Assembly: GCF_900095795.1 (NCBI RefSeq)
Contig: NZ_LT608328.1
Location: 124,001 to 188,000, forward strand
Reading direction: 5' to 3'
Source: Petrimonas mucosa
GTDB lineage: Bacteria; Bacteroidota; Bacteroidia; Bacteroidales; Dysgonomonadaceae
DNA: 64,000 nt
Shown: in pieces, positions 54,494 to 62,963 of the stretch
How the letters are laid out: every line of letters starts with the position of its first letter
How positions within the stretch are numbered: the stretch's first letter is position 1
Made by a program: the position numbers and the translations under genes
Notes under the pieces: model-generated
Seen by the model: the letters and a program-made list of their open reading frames with translations, nothing else
Told to the model about the DNA's origin: nothing
Database searches by the model: none

Positions 54494-56073
54494 TTCTTAA
54501 AAATAGAATGCCAAAGATTAGATGGCTGGTTGAATTGGGTTAGATTAATCTCCCAAAAAGAATCTTTATCAAAGAAAAAAAGTTTATCCTTATTTATTAA
54601 TAAATCGCCGGATGTTTTTATAGTACCTACCGGAACATACGAATTATCAAGTAAGATAAAATCTGTATTATTATTCGAAACCAATGTGTATTGACTATTA
54701 TCTGTTATCTTATGATACAAGTCAGGTTTACCATACACCAATATTGTTTCAAGATTATCTGTCAGAACAAAAATCCTGCCTTTGGAAGTCATCATAAAAT
54801 TGTGATTTGAAAAATCGGATATGAGTTCTTTGAAAAAAGGCTCATTCCCTTTCCAATAAATCCCGGAAACAACAAAAACATCCAAGAATTCCCCATCATG
54901 TAATTCTAATGCTTTTTCAGTTATCATTGAGCCATCACTTAATGAATATGCAGCTATCTTATCCTCAAAAACCACGAATAATCTATCATTTACTACCTGA
55001 AAATTACGAATAAACTCTTTCTTTTCAGCAATGGATGTAAGAAATAATTGTTTCCCACTTTGTAAATCAAATGATGCAAAATAGGGTGCGCCAACCATGG
55101 AAAAATTTCTATTATATTGGGCATATCCCCGGTTAATCATAAAAATGTTGGTATCAATCAGGAATAAAGAAGATTTTGATGTTTTTTTCTCCGGTAAAGA
55201 GGTTGACCATTGTATTTTCCCTGACTTGTCAATCTTCGATATTCGATCTTTAGAGGCAAGGATTGTATTTTCATAGGGATCAATAAGCATATTTGATACC
55301 ATATCGGAATAAGTATTAGGTTCCGTTTGTAAGACATATAGATCAAAAATCAAACCAAGAATTATATTGATCGCATTAAAACCTATCATCTTTCCAATCT
55401 CTTTATTGGAGGTGCTTGCCTTATAAGTCCACCCTTTGCCATTTGTTAGATTTATTGCTCTGATGCCGTCAACTGAAATTAACAATGTAGTATCGTCCAA
55501 CATATATGCGTCATTCCATCCGCATATCCGGTTAACCTTTTTTCTCCATAACTCTTTGCCGTTCGATAAATCAACTGCCGTAAGTTTATTGGACAACGAT
55601 TGGAGCGGATAACCAACCCCAATATTTAAAAACGGATCGATAAAATAAAACTCATTTCTGTTCTCCCACAATACATCCCCCGTTTCGGGATGGATACAAT
55701 AATTTTTTTTCTTTTCAGAAAGAAAGTAGTAGTTTCCCTGCAATTTAACTTCCGACGAATTATAGTTTATAGCCCGTGCCCATTTCACATTCTTAGCCTC
55801 CATGTCGACCATGTTAAGGGTACCTCTATTTGTGAAAGAAATCTCCTTACTGTCAGGATCTTTCAATTCGAGCAGTAAATTATCCGAAATCCCATCCCAA
55901 TGCCATCCGGATAATTTTCCCGAAACAACATAACGTGTTGCGGTAACAGGAGATCCTGTCACATAAGATGTGCCAACTGTCGAATCCGTTAATGAAAACA
56001 AATGGGTTGATGTTTGACCAACAGTAATCCCAAAAATACAGATTGATAGTATTAAAAAAGATGTTCGTTTCAT
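54466..56073 (-). CDS. exported PQQ-like beta-propeller protein, 3' end altered by IS1595
   Basis: The 535-residue product has a signal peptide (SFLILSICIFGITVGQ) and repeated propeller strands with PQQ-like patterns (ETGDVLWENRNEFYFIDPF, DLSNGKELWRKKVN, KIDKSGKIQWSTSLPEKK, DLQSGKQLFLTSI). It could be a surface or periplasmic scaffold. The last residues (RYRRLSRC) are IS-derived. Without the IS1595 element the frame would continue through ISQYIPATKS and stop at 53457-53459. An inverted palindrome lies upstream (56149-56164). Confidence 0.7.
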   Translation of the reverse strand: MKRTSFLILSICIFGITVGQTSTHLFSLTDSTVGTSYVTGSPVTATRYVVSGKLSGWHWDGISDNLLLELKDPDSKEISFTNRGTLNMVDMEAKNVKWARAINYNSSEVKLQGNYYFLSEKKKNYCIHPETGDVLWENRNEFYFIDPFLNIGVGYPLQSLSNKLTAVDLSNGKELWRKKVNRICGWNDAYMLDDTTLLISVDGIRAINLTNGKGWTYKASTSNKEIGKMIGFNAINIILGLIFDLYVLQTEPNTYSDMVSNMLIDPYENTILASKDRISKIDKSGKIQWSTSLPEKKTSKSSLFLIDTNIFMINRGYAQYNRNFSMVGAPYFASFDLQSGKQLFLTSIAEKKEFIRNFQVVNDRLFVVFEDKIAAYSLSDGSMITEKALELHDGEFLDVFVVSGIYWKGNEPFFKELISDFSNHNFMMTSKGRIFVLTDNLETILVYGKPDLYHKITDNSQYTLVSNNNTDFILLDNSYVPVGTIKTSGDLLINKDKLFFFDKDSFWEINLTQFNQPSNLWHSIFKNRYRRLSRC

Positions 56074-56108
56074 GTGATTGCTAAAATATGAGGACTGTTA
56101 CTCTATGG

Positions 56109-56164
56109 CAAATTTACAGAATTTTCTTTTATAATCGATCAGGAAAAAACACACAAAAGTGTGT
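56109..56164 (-). promoter_or_regulatory. inverted palindrome E and -7 box facing the PQQ-like gene
   Basis: ACACAC-AAAA-GTGTGT (56149-56164) reads ACACAC-TTTT-GTGTGT on the minus strand. A perfect -7 box (TAAATTTG on the minus strand) lies at 56109-56116, 37 bp from the equivalent G. That is 10 bp more than at the other four sites. It may serve the PQQ-like gene, or act as a second site for promoter D. Confidence 0.5.
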
Positions 56165-56188
56165 ATTTCGATAGTGTATGCCAAAAAC

Positions 56189-56232
56189 ACACTTTTGTGT
56201 ATAGTAAATGGAAAAACAAGGGTATAATTTTG
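56189..56232 (+). promoter_or_regulatory. ACAC-TTTT-GTGT palindrome and promoter D (lipoprotein 2)
   Basis: Core palindrome at 56189-56200. The G at 56197 is followed by exactly 27 bp and a perfect -7 box TAATTTTG at 56225-56232. The surrounding 60 bp are nearly identical to promoter C. Confidence 0.72.
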
Positions 56233-56385
56233 CATCAGTAAAGCAAAAAAATGAATTAATCAACAGATTTTTATAGTGCGCAATATGGAAAGAAGGTTGT
56301 TAAGATAGTTCATTGACAAATATTTATTCATACCCTGAGTACTTGAATACAATATGTACGGTATGGGGACAAAAAAATTACAATT
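56233..56385 (+). other. conserved long 5' leader of lipoprotein 2
   Basis: The 153-nt leader is closely similar to the leader of lipoprotein 1 (49570-49721) and has the same length within one base. It contains no gene. Confidence 0.5.
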
Positions 56386-57456
56386 ATGAGAACAATTCTT
56401 TTTACATTGCTGGCATTAACATGCATGCTACTATCCTCTTGTAATAATGAGTTGGATGAACAACAAGTAGCGATCACCGATGAAACTAATACAGTTTTTA
56501 GGCAATCGGATGGAATTCTTATGTTTGATAATGAAGCAGCATTTTTAGAAGCTGTCGAAAAAGTGAGAAATAATGAAGTTGGAACTGCCTCTTTTACCCG
56601 TTCTGCTTCCGGGGAAGAATTTATTTCTTTATTTAGAGAATTTGATCAGGCTATGACTGAAGCAGACGATTATTACCAACGTGAGGGAGGATATGAAGAA
56701 TTTAAGGTGAAATTCCCCAATCTGTATTATCCTGAATACGAAGAAGATTATGCAGCGTTCCTGCCGGTAAGTGACGAGGCTATTGCAAAGCTATTAAATC
56801 AGCAAGGTAAAGTTATAATAGCTGGAAAAGAGATAGATATGCGTGATGTTTTTTCTTATGAAAAAATTCAAGAATTAGGATTAGGTATGCCCGAAAATGT
56901 AAATGTTGATGTAGAGGAAAATCCCAATACTCGCGCATTTACAGATATAAAGTATCTTACCTTGGATAAAGAAAATATGAATAAAAAAAGAAAAGCTTGG
57001 ATTACTTTGAGAGGAATTGAGGTTAGTGATAAAAATTCAAAAGACGGGTCTAAAGTTAAACTAGGAAGAGTTGATTTATGTTTTAGGAAGAAAGGGGCTG
57101 TTCATTGGTATAATGGGAAAATGACATCAAGGGGTTATTGGTATTCAACAAATGGCGTTCGAACCCCCATAACAAGTCAAGGTCTAAAAGAACTTGAATA
57201 TTCCCCCCATAAATATTATGTTTCTGCATCCAGGTATTATCAAACTATAAAGCCATCAGAAGTTGATAAAATTAAATTGGAATTCGCATGCGGAGAAGAT
57301 TATCCTAAATACTCTTTTACAGGAATTTATACTGTAGATATAAATCATTTAATGTCACTAGATAACGGTACGGGTTTTGGGGAAGACCTTGCAAGTTTTT
57401 TGGTTAATTGGGGCCTGTGGTTAATACCTGTAGCAGTAACCATTATTTTATTATAA
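56386..57456 (+). CDS. large lipoprotein 2, related to lipoprotein 1 at the N-terminus
   Basis: The 356-residue protein has a lipoprotein signal (LLALTCMLLSSC). The first half shares an ordered pattern with lipoprotein 1: a FDNEAAFLEAVE stretch, EEFISLFREFDQAM, and the LPVSDEAIAKLLNQQGKVII motif. The second half differs (IKYLTLDKENMNKKRKAWI, KGAVHWYNGKMTSRGYWY). It ends with a hydrophobic segment (FLVNWGLWLIPVAVTIILL), unusual for a lipoprotein. It is intact and has promoter D. An IS4 element separates it from barrel 2. Confidence 0.75.
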   Translation: MRTILFTLLALTCMLLSSCNNELDEQQVAITDETNTVFRQSDGILMFDNEAAFLEAVEKVRNNEVGTASFTRSASGEEFISLFREFDQAMTEADDYYQREGGYEEFKVKFPNLYYPEYEEDYAAFLPVSDEAIAKLLNQQGKVIIAGKEIDMRDVFSYEKIQELGLGMPENVNVDVEENPNTRAFTDIKYLTLDKENMNKKRKAWITLRGIEVSDKNSKDGSKVKLGRVDLCFRKKGAVHWYNGKMTSRGYWYSTNGVRTPITSQGLKELEYSPHKYYVSASRYYQTIKPSEVDKIKLEFACGEDYPKYSFTGIYTVDINHLMSLDNGTGFGEDLASFLVNWGLWLIPVAVTIILL

Positions 57457-57546
57457 ATCATTGCCGTCCGATAAAAACTGATTTTAATTTTGCTTGACTT
57501 CCAACCGTCATATTATCAGACATGTTTTTTTAGTTTTCTATTATTC

Positions 57547-58761
57547 TCAAAAGTAAGCCCCCCTGAAAAGGGTGAGCATCCCTAAATTCTTGTCATCCCG
57601 TTGCCAGTCTCGTTCCGGATTTTCTAAAAATCTCATCAAATGCAAGTAATTGAACAGGTGTATCCTGCAAAATGATACCAGGTTCGAGAATGCCCAGCGC
57701 CGTTTCAACCGCTTTTGAACAACCGTGAGCAAGAGGTTCACGATCAAGGCGCAATATATCTGTGTTTTTATCGCGTTCTCGTTGTCCCCGAGGAAGTACT
57801 TCAAGGGGAAGTTACCTTTTAACTGCCTGAACAGCAATTCAATTTGCCATCTAATCTTGTAAAGGGCGGCTATCATGTCGGGACGAAGGTCGAACAGGTT
57901 GGTGAGGAACTCGAACTTGCGTTTCAACACCCTGTCGTAGAACACCACCTTGCGCAACATCAGCTTGCCCTGCCCATTGTCCTCCTTGACGGTCACCTCT
58001 ATGATGGTGTCCTCCAGCACGCCGCTATGAATGCATTCTTCAACGTGAAGCTCTTGTTCCACCTTGTAAACGGCGTCGTCCTTGATGCGGGTGACGAAGC
58101 CGGCCCCCTTCTTACCGAACAGCTTGAAGGCCTTGTAGTCGTTGTATCCCTTGTCGAAGACGTAAATGGTGTTGTCGTCGGGGCTGAGTTTCTTCAACAG
58201 CGCGTGGTTGTGCGTGGCGGCGGACGTGAACCATACCATCTTGGAAACGGGCTCGTCCACATTGATGACGGTGTGCACCTTGATCCCCCCTTTGCGTTTA
58301 CCGTTAGAGGGTGTTCTGCCGACGCACTTCAGGATGTCCTGAAACAAGCTGATGACCGTGCTGTCGAAGATCTCGACCTGCTTGTTCAACACGGCCTTGA
58401 ACCGGGTGTCCGAGATCACGTGTTGATACTCGCGGAGCAAATCGTGATACACGCCCGAGAAGAAATCAACACTCCGGCGCTTGTTGGCGTCCGACAATGT
58501 GCTCCTGTAGGGTATGTGGCCGAGTTGGAAATGCCTGGTCTTGCCTGAAAGACCGAGCATTGCGCCCGCCACCTCTCGCAGGGAGGAGCATTTGGCGAAA
58601 ACACAAAATAACATGCTTATGAGGTGATCCTTGGCCATGAAACGTTTCACGTAATGATCAGCCTTGTGGCGTTTGCTGTTTCGAGCGATGATTCCTGAAT
58701 CTATCATAGATATGAGCTGTCCGAAAACCGATTGTCCGAAAAAATAAGTACTTTTGTTCAT
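57547..58761 (-). CDS. IS4-family transposase
   Basis: The 404-residue protein has the DUF4372-type N-terminus (YFFGQSVFGQLISMIDSGII) and a DDE core. The first Asp is in EIFDSTVISLF, the second in IYVFDKGYNDYKAF, and the Y-R-E-K signature of the family is in YKIRWQIELLFRQLKGNF. The start at 58761 is chosen by homology. It looks intact. Confidence 0.93.
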   Translation of the reverse strand: MNKSTYFFGQSVFGQLISMIDSGIIARNSKRHKADHYVKRFMAKDHLISMLFCVFAKCSSLREVAGAMLGLSGKTRHFQLGHIPYRSTLSDANKRRSVDFFSGVYHDLLREYQHVISDTRFKAVLNKQVEIFDSTVISLFQDILKCVGRTPSNGKRKGGIKVHTVINVDEPVSKMVWFTSAATHNHALLKKLSPDDNTIYVFDKGYNDYKAFKLFGKKGAGFVTRIKDDAVYKVEQELHVEECIHSGVLEDTIIEVTVKEDNGQGKLMLRKVVFYDRVLKRKFEFLTNLFDLRPDMIAALYKIRWQIELLFRQLKGNFPLKYFLGDNENAIKTQIYCALIVNLLLTVVQKRLKRRWAFSNLVSFCRIHLFNYLHLMRFLENPERDWQRDDKNLGMLTLFRGAYF

Positions 58762-58801
58762 TGTAGTCTTGTTTTGTGCTAAATACAAAGCTACAATTAT
58801 T

Positions 58802-58836
58802 AGTACGATGGGCAAACTCAGATTTGCCCTCGTACT
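58802..58836. terminator. hairpin at the IS4 right end
   Basis: AGTACGA-T-GGGCAAA pairs with TTTGCCC-TCGTACT (one bulged T), loop CTCAGA. Such hairpins near IS ends block outside transcription or translation of the transposase. Confidence 0.55.
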
Positions 58837-58892
58837 TCTTCAGAAAAAAGTTTTATCGGACAACAGTGATTATAAATATAAAAAAAAGGATT

Positions 58893-59510
58893 ATGTTTTC
58901 GATTTTAAGGACATCATTATTTGTGTTATTTGTTTTCGCATGCACATACATGAACGGCCAGAACTTAGAAAAGATGGAATTTTTTTTTGAAGCAGGTTCC
59001 GCAAAGGGGATAAATGACGTTTTTAGTTATAACTTCCAGTTTTCTCCAGGATATAAATTAACAGAAAATTTCACATTAGGAGTAGGAATTGGATTTGTAG
59101 ACTATAATAATAGAACGGATTTAAAAAATGAATTAATAGATAATCATTATTTTCAAACAGGCTGGCATAATGCGTGGAAGCCTTATCTACATGGAAAATA
59201 TAGTATTTCGTCAAATCATCGGGTAAACCCCTTCATTAAGGTTGACATTGGCTATGCATTCTTTTCCCATAAGAAAAAACTTTCTTATGTAGATGAAATT
59301 GAAAACGATTATGTTACTATACCGTTTGATATAAAGGGGGGGATTAACTCTACTATCAATTTAGGCATTTTAAAACATTCAAATCATTTTGGAGAGGCAT
59401 TAACTGTATCCGTGTTTTATCTTTTTCAGCCTGTAACATATAAATATATGTCGAACTCTGTAAGGAAAAACATATCTTCCATTGGATTTAATGTAGGTGT
59501 TATTTTTTAG
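58893..59510 (+). CDS. small outer-membrane beta-barrel protein 2
   Basis: The 205-residue protein has a signal peptide (LRTSLFVLFVFACTYMNGQ) and alternating strands (FEAGSAKGINDVFSYNFQFS, FTLGVGIGFVDYNN, RVNPFIKVDIGYAFFS), ending in SSIGFNVGVIF with a C-terminal Phe typical of barrels. It would be transcribed with lipoprotein 2 were it not for the IS4 insertion. A fragmentary relative follows directly. Confidence 0.72.
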   Translation: MFSILRTSLFVLFVFACTYMNGQNLEKMEFFFEAGSAKGINDVFSYNFQFSPGYKLTENFTLGVGIGFVDYNNRTDLKNELIDNHYFQTGWHNAWKPYLHGKYSISSNHRVNPFIKVDIGYAFFSHKKKLSYVDEIENDYVTIPFDIKGGINSTINLGILKHSNHFGEALTVSVFYLFQPVTYKYMSNSVRKNISSIGFNVGVIF

Positions 59511-59660
59511 TCTCCTGCGATTGTATCGCATGGATGAGCATGAGCCATATGAATGTGAAATATACGTTCTCCTCACGTGGTAAGATCGCTCCTTACGTCA
59601 AAGGCCGGGTAGGACATGGGATTCTCTTATCCACTTGCGGGAGAAGCTCGTATATTGTTA

Positions 59661-60694
59661 ACGTGAGTTCGGGATAACATATTATCCCCAAATGGTTAAT
59701 TGACTTGACTTTTCCACTTCAAATTTGATTGAAGGCTTTTTGGGAAAGAAACAATATGCCACCAATGCAGCAATTATGTTCATGATGAAATTATGTGTGG
59801 AACGATGCCTTGAATGTTCTATCTGGCAGATATTCTTCAGTTCATCATTGATGGACTCAATTACAGATCTTTTGCGTAAGAGAATCTTGTCGCGGAATGA
59901 CATCAGGGAATTTTTCATATTTGAGCGTATACCGGTCACTAAATGAACTCCCTGGTCAAACAGCATCTCGAAGAGCTTTGTGCTGATGTAACCCTTGTCT
60001 GCATATAGTTTACCGAAAAGATCTTTGGTAAGAACATTGATTACGTCAGGGTTTCTATCGTCGACATTGCCTTTTGTGAGAGAGAAATTCAGCAATTCAC
60101 CCTTTTCATTACAGACCAGATGAAGCTTGAATCCAAAAAACCAGCCCATCGTACTTTTCCCTCTTTGTGCCAGATCCCTGAATACTTTATTCGAGTGGAT
60201 ACGCTTGTTATGACATACTTTGATTGGAGTGCTATCCACATATGTAATGCCTGTGCATTCACCAAATCCAAAGAGTTTGAGCAACAGCATGAAAGGTACA
60301 ATCACCCTGGGTTGCAACTCGACAAAACGGTTGTAGGAAACGGCATTTGGAAAATAGCTCTTCATGTGCTTGCAAATATAAAACAGGTAATAATTCTTGA
60401 AATTATGAAAGGTTCCACAGTGGAAGCAGACCATCACGGCAATAATCTCGCTCTGGGACATTTGCGTTTTCCTGTTTCTCCTTTTCGTTGTGTCACCTGC
60501 TTGAAGTTGGTGATTCCGGATTTCATTCTCATATTCTGCACAAAAATCGTCGGCAATACAAAATATTTCAATAACTTTGTCTGTTGTGATCATAGGGCTG
60601 ATGTTTGTTATTTGTTTGATTAACAGCTATAAATATACAAATAATCTCCCTATATCACAACTTTTTTTATGCTTTTCTTATCCCGAACTCACGT
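59661..60694 (-). mobile_element. IS982-family element
   Basis: Terminal repeats ACGTGAGTTCGGGATAA (59661-59677) and its inverse (60678-60694) enclose the element. A 5-bp duplication TGTTA flanks it (59656-59660; 60695-60699). Confidence 0.85.
59682..60593 (-). CDS. IS982-family transposase
   Basis: The 303-residue protein has the IS982 DDE arrangement: Asp in GITYVDSTPIKVCHNKR, Asp in KLYADKGYISTKLF, Glu in LRKRSVIESINDELKN. It looks intact. Confidence 0.93.
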   Translation of the reverse strand: MITTDKVIEIFCIADDFCAEYENEIRNHQLQAGDTTKRRNRKTQMSQSEIIAVMVCFHCGTFHNFKNYYLFYICKHMKSYFPNAVSYNRFVELQPRVIVPFMLLLKLFGFGECTGITYVDSTPIKVCHNKRIHSNKVFRDLAQRGKSTMGWFFGFKLHLVCNEKGELLNFSLTKGNVDDRNPDVINVLTKDLFGKLYADKGYISTKLFEMLFDQGVHLVTGIRSNMKNSLMSFRDKILLRKRSVIESINDELKNICQIEHSRHRSTHNFIMNIIAALVAYCFFPKKPSIKFEVEKSSQLTIWG

Positions 60695-60860
60695 TGTTAG
60701 CTGTTTCTTATCATTATCAGCGGTTAACAAATAGATACCTGGAGCATCCATGAGAATATAGCCGGTTGCAAGACAATTCCTCCGTAGGATTAAACGTCGA
60801 TATTCTTTTTTAAGACAAATGTCTATTGAAATAGTAGCACTATCATTTCAGCATGCTGCC

Positions 60861-62963
60861 TTTTAACCCACATTGCAGCTAACCGGAGCTAATTCCCTGT
60901 ATCCCTGCGTATATATTTTTTTCAAGGTTCAATTGGGGGACTACAGATTTTTTCCTGATAAATGGTTTTTCATCGTATCCCAACACCTTATATATGATTC
61001 TTACTTTGGATTCAGGGAGTGAACATTTTCTAATCGACACACACTCTTCATCGGTATTTACCATGTGCGTTGTCACCATTTTCTGCGTGTTCATGATCCG
61101 GACAATCTCTCTCCACTCATGGGTAATCCCAAATTGTTTCAGTTTGAAACGGATCGTGCTTACCAGCTGGTAGGCCAACAGCCCGAGGTGAAGATGAGCC
61201 ATTGTCGCCTCATCCGTTTTATGAAACACGGGACGCAGGTTCAGATCAGTCTTCAGGCAACGAAACGTCGACTCTACTTCTCTTATAGTGTTGTAAATCA
61301 GCCAGGTGATCTCCTCTCCATGTACCGACAGGGAAGTACGCAAGAAGTATTCCCCATGTCTTGATTCGCTCTTTGCCTCGATTCTCTCCCAGGATATGGA
61401 TGTGGCATGAATCCCCCTTTCGTCGGGCTCCACATGGATCTGATACAGGCGGTGTACCGAAGGGTATTTTTCCTTTAGCCGGCCGATGCGTTCCCACACC
61501 TTTTCAAGCTTTTTGGTGCCTCCTTTCTTTTTCAGGGCTTCGGCTGCCTGGCTCAGTCCACATTCAAAGGCCCGCGTGAAACGGTTTTCCATGGACGCTT
61601 CCTTGAGACCCTTGCTATAGCTCTTCACCTTGTAGAAGCTGTCACTTTCGCCATCCACTTCTACCTGACTGATCTCGATGAGCTGGTTGGATTTATCCCG
61701 TATTTCCACAGGGGAAAGGCTTGTTGCACGGTATTCTTTGAGTTTACCCCGTGAGACACAGATGTAGTCGAAGGATTCCTCTTTCAATATCTTCAGGTTA
61801 TCATTCGTGGCGATGCCGGCATCCATGACCACCACCTGCTTTTTATCGGATCTCCCCCTATGGGATTTCATCTTGTCAAGAATATATTGCAGGCTTTCAG
61901 GATCAGTCATGTTGCCTTCAAAGATTTGTGACTCCTTCAGGAAACCTTCCGGGTTGACCACCACAGCCAGCACCACCAGTCTGGTATCGTTACGCTTTTC
62001 CTTGCTGCGCCCGAACTTAGCTATCCGACTCTCTCGCATGGTTCCCTCAAAATAGGTATTTGTTAAATCATAGATGATAATCTTGTCATCCAAGGAAAAA
62101 AGATCGTTCGTGCGGTTAGAAAAATGACGTTCCAAGCCATCCTTCTCACCATAAAGCCGGTGAGCCATCTGGTAAAGCTTATCTTTGGTGATGGCCGAAG
62201 GATCAACCCCGGTCAGTTCACAAAGCGCCGAGTTCTCCTTCAACCAACGGCTGGTTTTATACTCCGATGCGGGGTAAACAGCCCGGGCGATGATCTGGGT
62301 TAAAGCAAGGGCGATATCTTGTTTCTCCCAGCCGAAAGTCTCTAAATACTCCGGCAGGAGCAATTGGCGGCAAGCTTGAAGACAAAGCCATTCGCCACCA
62401 ACCTCCCGGATATCACTGTTCGTTGTCCTGTCAATGTACACTTGCTCGATACCAGCCGCCTTCTTCTTTGCCTTTTCTATCTTTTGCGCTTCATGGAGTA
62501 GTCCCACGTATTTCGTGCACAGGGCTTCCACCTTGTCATCACGAAGCGATGAGATGATGAATGTTTTGCCCTCGAAGTAAACCTGGTTGATGCGTTGACA
62601 GAGAAAGGGAATCTTTTCAGGTGGAAGAACTGATTCCAGGTCACCCAAAGAGAGCAGCGTGCGATTACGGATGAAGCGGCCTTCCCGGTAGCTCTCACAC
62701 AACCGGTAATGGGTATACTCATGGCCCCCATCCTTTTGCTTTATGCTTGTCTTGAAAAACATACAACGCAAAAGTAATCAAGGGATACGTTTTTTTCAAC
62801 ATCAAATGGGGGACTACATTCGTGTTTTAAAATAAACCGACATTGAATATCAGCCTGATACAAAAATTTATGGTCAGCAAACAGACGTAAAACAAGCGGA
62901 TTTAACGTAAATAGAGGGTAAGTTTAACTTCTATTTATAATCGTGCTGCAATGTGGGTTAAAA
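60861..62963 (-). mobile_element. IS1634-family element
   Basis: The ends TTAACCCACATTGCAGC (60863-60879) and GCTGCAATGTGGGTTAA (62945-62961) are exact inverse repeats; flanking T and A runs extend them to about 60861 and 62963. It has removed the 5' part of the third lipoprotein gene. Confidence 0.82.
60879..62771 (-). CDS. IS1634-family transposase
   Basis: The 630-residue protein has a DDE core with Asp in KIIIYDLTNTYFEGTM, Asp in QVVVMDAGIATNDNLK and Glu in YNTIREVESTFRCLKTDL. Its size is normal for IS1634. An alternative start is three codons downstream (MFFKTS). The stop codon overlaps the inverted repeat. Confidence 0.92.
   Translation of the reverse strand: MRCMFFKTSIKQKDGGHEYTHYRLCESYREGRFIRNRTLLSLGDLESVLPPEKIPFLCQRINQVYFEGKTFIISSLRDDKVEALCTKYVGLLHEAQKIEKAKKKAAGIEQVYIDRTTNSDIREVGGEWLCLQACRQLLLPEYLETFGWEKQDIALALTQIIARAVYPASEYKTSRWLKENSALCELTGVDPSAITKDKLYQMAHRLYGEKDGLERHFSNRTNDLFSLDDKIIIYDLTNTYFEGTMRESRIAKFGRSKEKRNDTRLVVLAVVVNPEGFLKESQIFEGNMTDPESLQYILDKMKSHRGRSDKKQVVVMDAGIATNDNLKILKEESFDYICVSRGKLKEYRATSLSPVEIRDKSNQLIEISQVEVDGESDSFYKVKSYSKGLKEASMENRFTRAFECGLSQAAEALKKKGGTKKLEKVWERIGRLKEKYPSVHRLYQIHVEPDERGIHATSISWERIEAKSESRHGEYFLRTSLSVHGEEITWLIYNTIREVESTFRCLKTDLNLRPVFHKTDEATMAHLHLGLLAYQLVSTIRFKLKQFGITHEWREIVRIMNTQKMVTTHMVNTDEECVSIRKCSLPESKVRIIYKVLGYDEKPFIRKKSVVPQLNLEKNIYAGIQGISSG

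Larger units (their letters stand above)
57466..58861 (-). mobile_element. IS4-family element between lipoprotein 2 and barrel 2
   Basis: Inverted ends GTCCGATAAAA (57466-57476) and TTTTATCGGAC (58851-58861) bound the element. I do not see a target duplication. It splits what was probably the lipoprotein 2-barrel 2 operon. Confidence 0.7.
59511..60813 (+). pseudogene. remnant of a third beta-barrel gene, interrupted by IS982
   Basis: The left fragment (about 59534-59660) encodes SMSHMNVKYTFSSRGKIAPY then VKGRVGHG, similar to HGKYSISSNHRVNPFIKVDIGY of barrel 2. The right fragment (60760-60813) encodes QDNSSVGLNVDILF and a stop, matching the barrel 2 C-terminus. IS982 lies between them, the signal peptide is missing and further frame changes are present. 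It is clearly dead. Confidence 0.7.

Noticed and set aside
42071-56232. Repeated ACACACTTTTGTGT as a CRISPR or other repeat array
   Set aside because: The copies are kilobases apart, each in front of a promoter, with no regular spacers.
57466-58861. A target duplication for the IS4 element
   Set aside because: The flanking bases do not match at any offset I tried, so only the inverted ends are reported.
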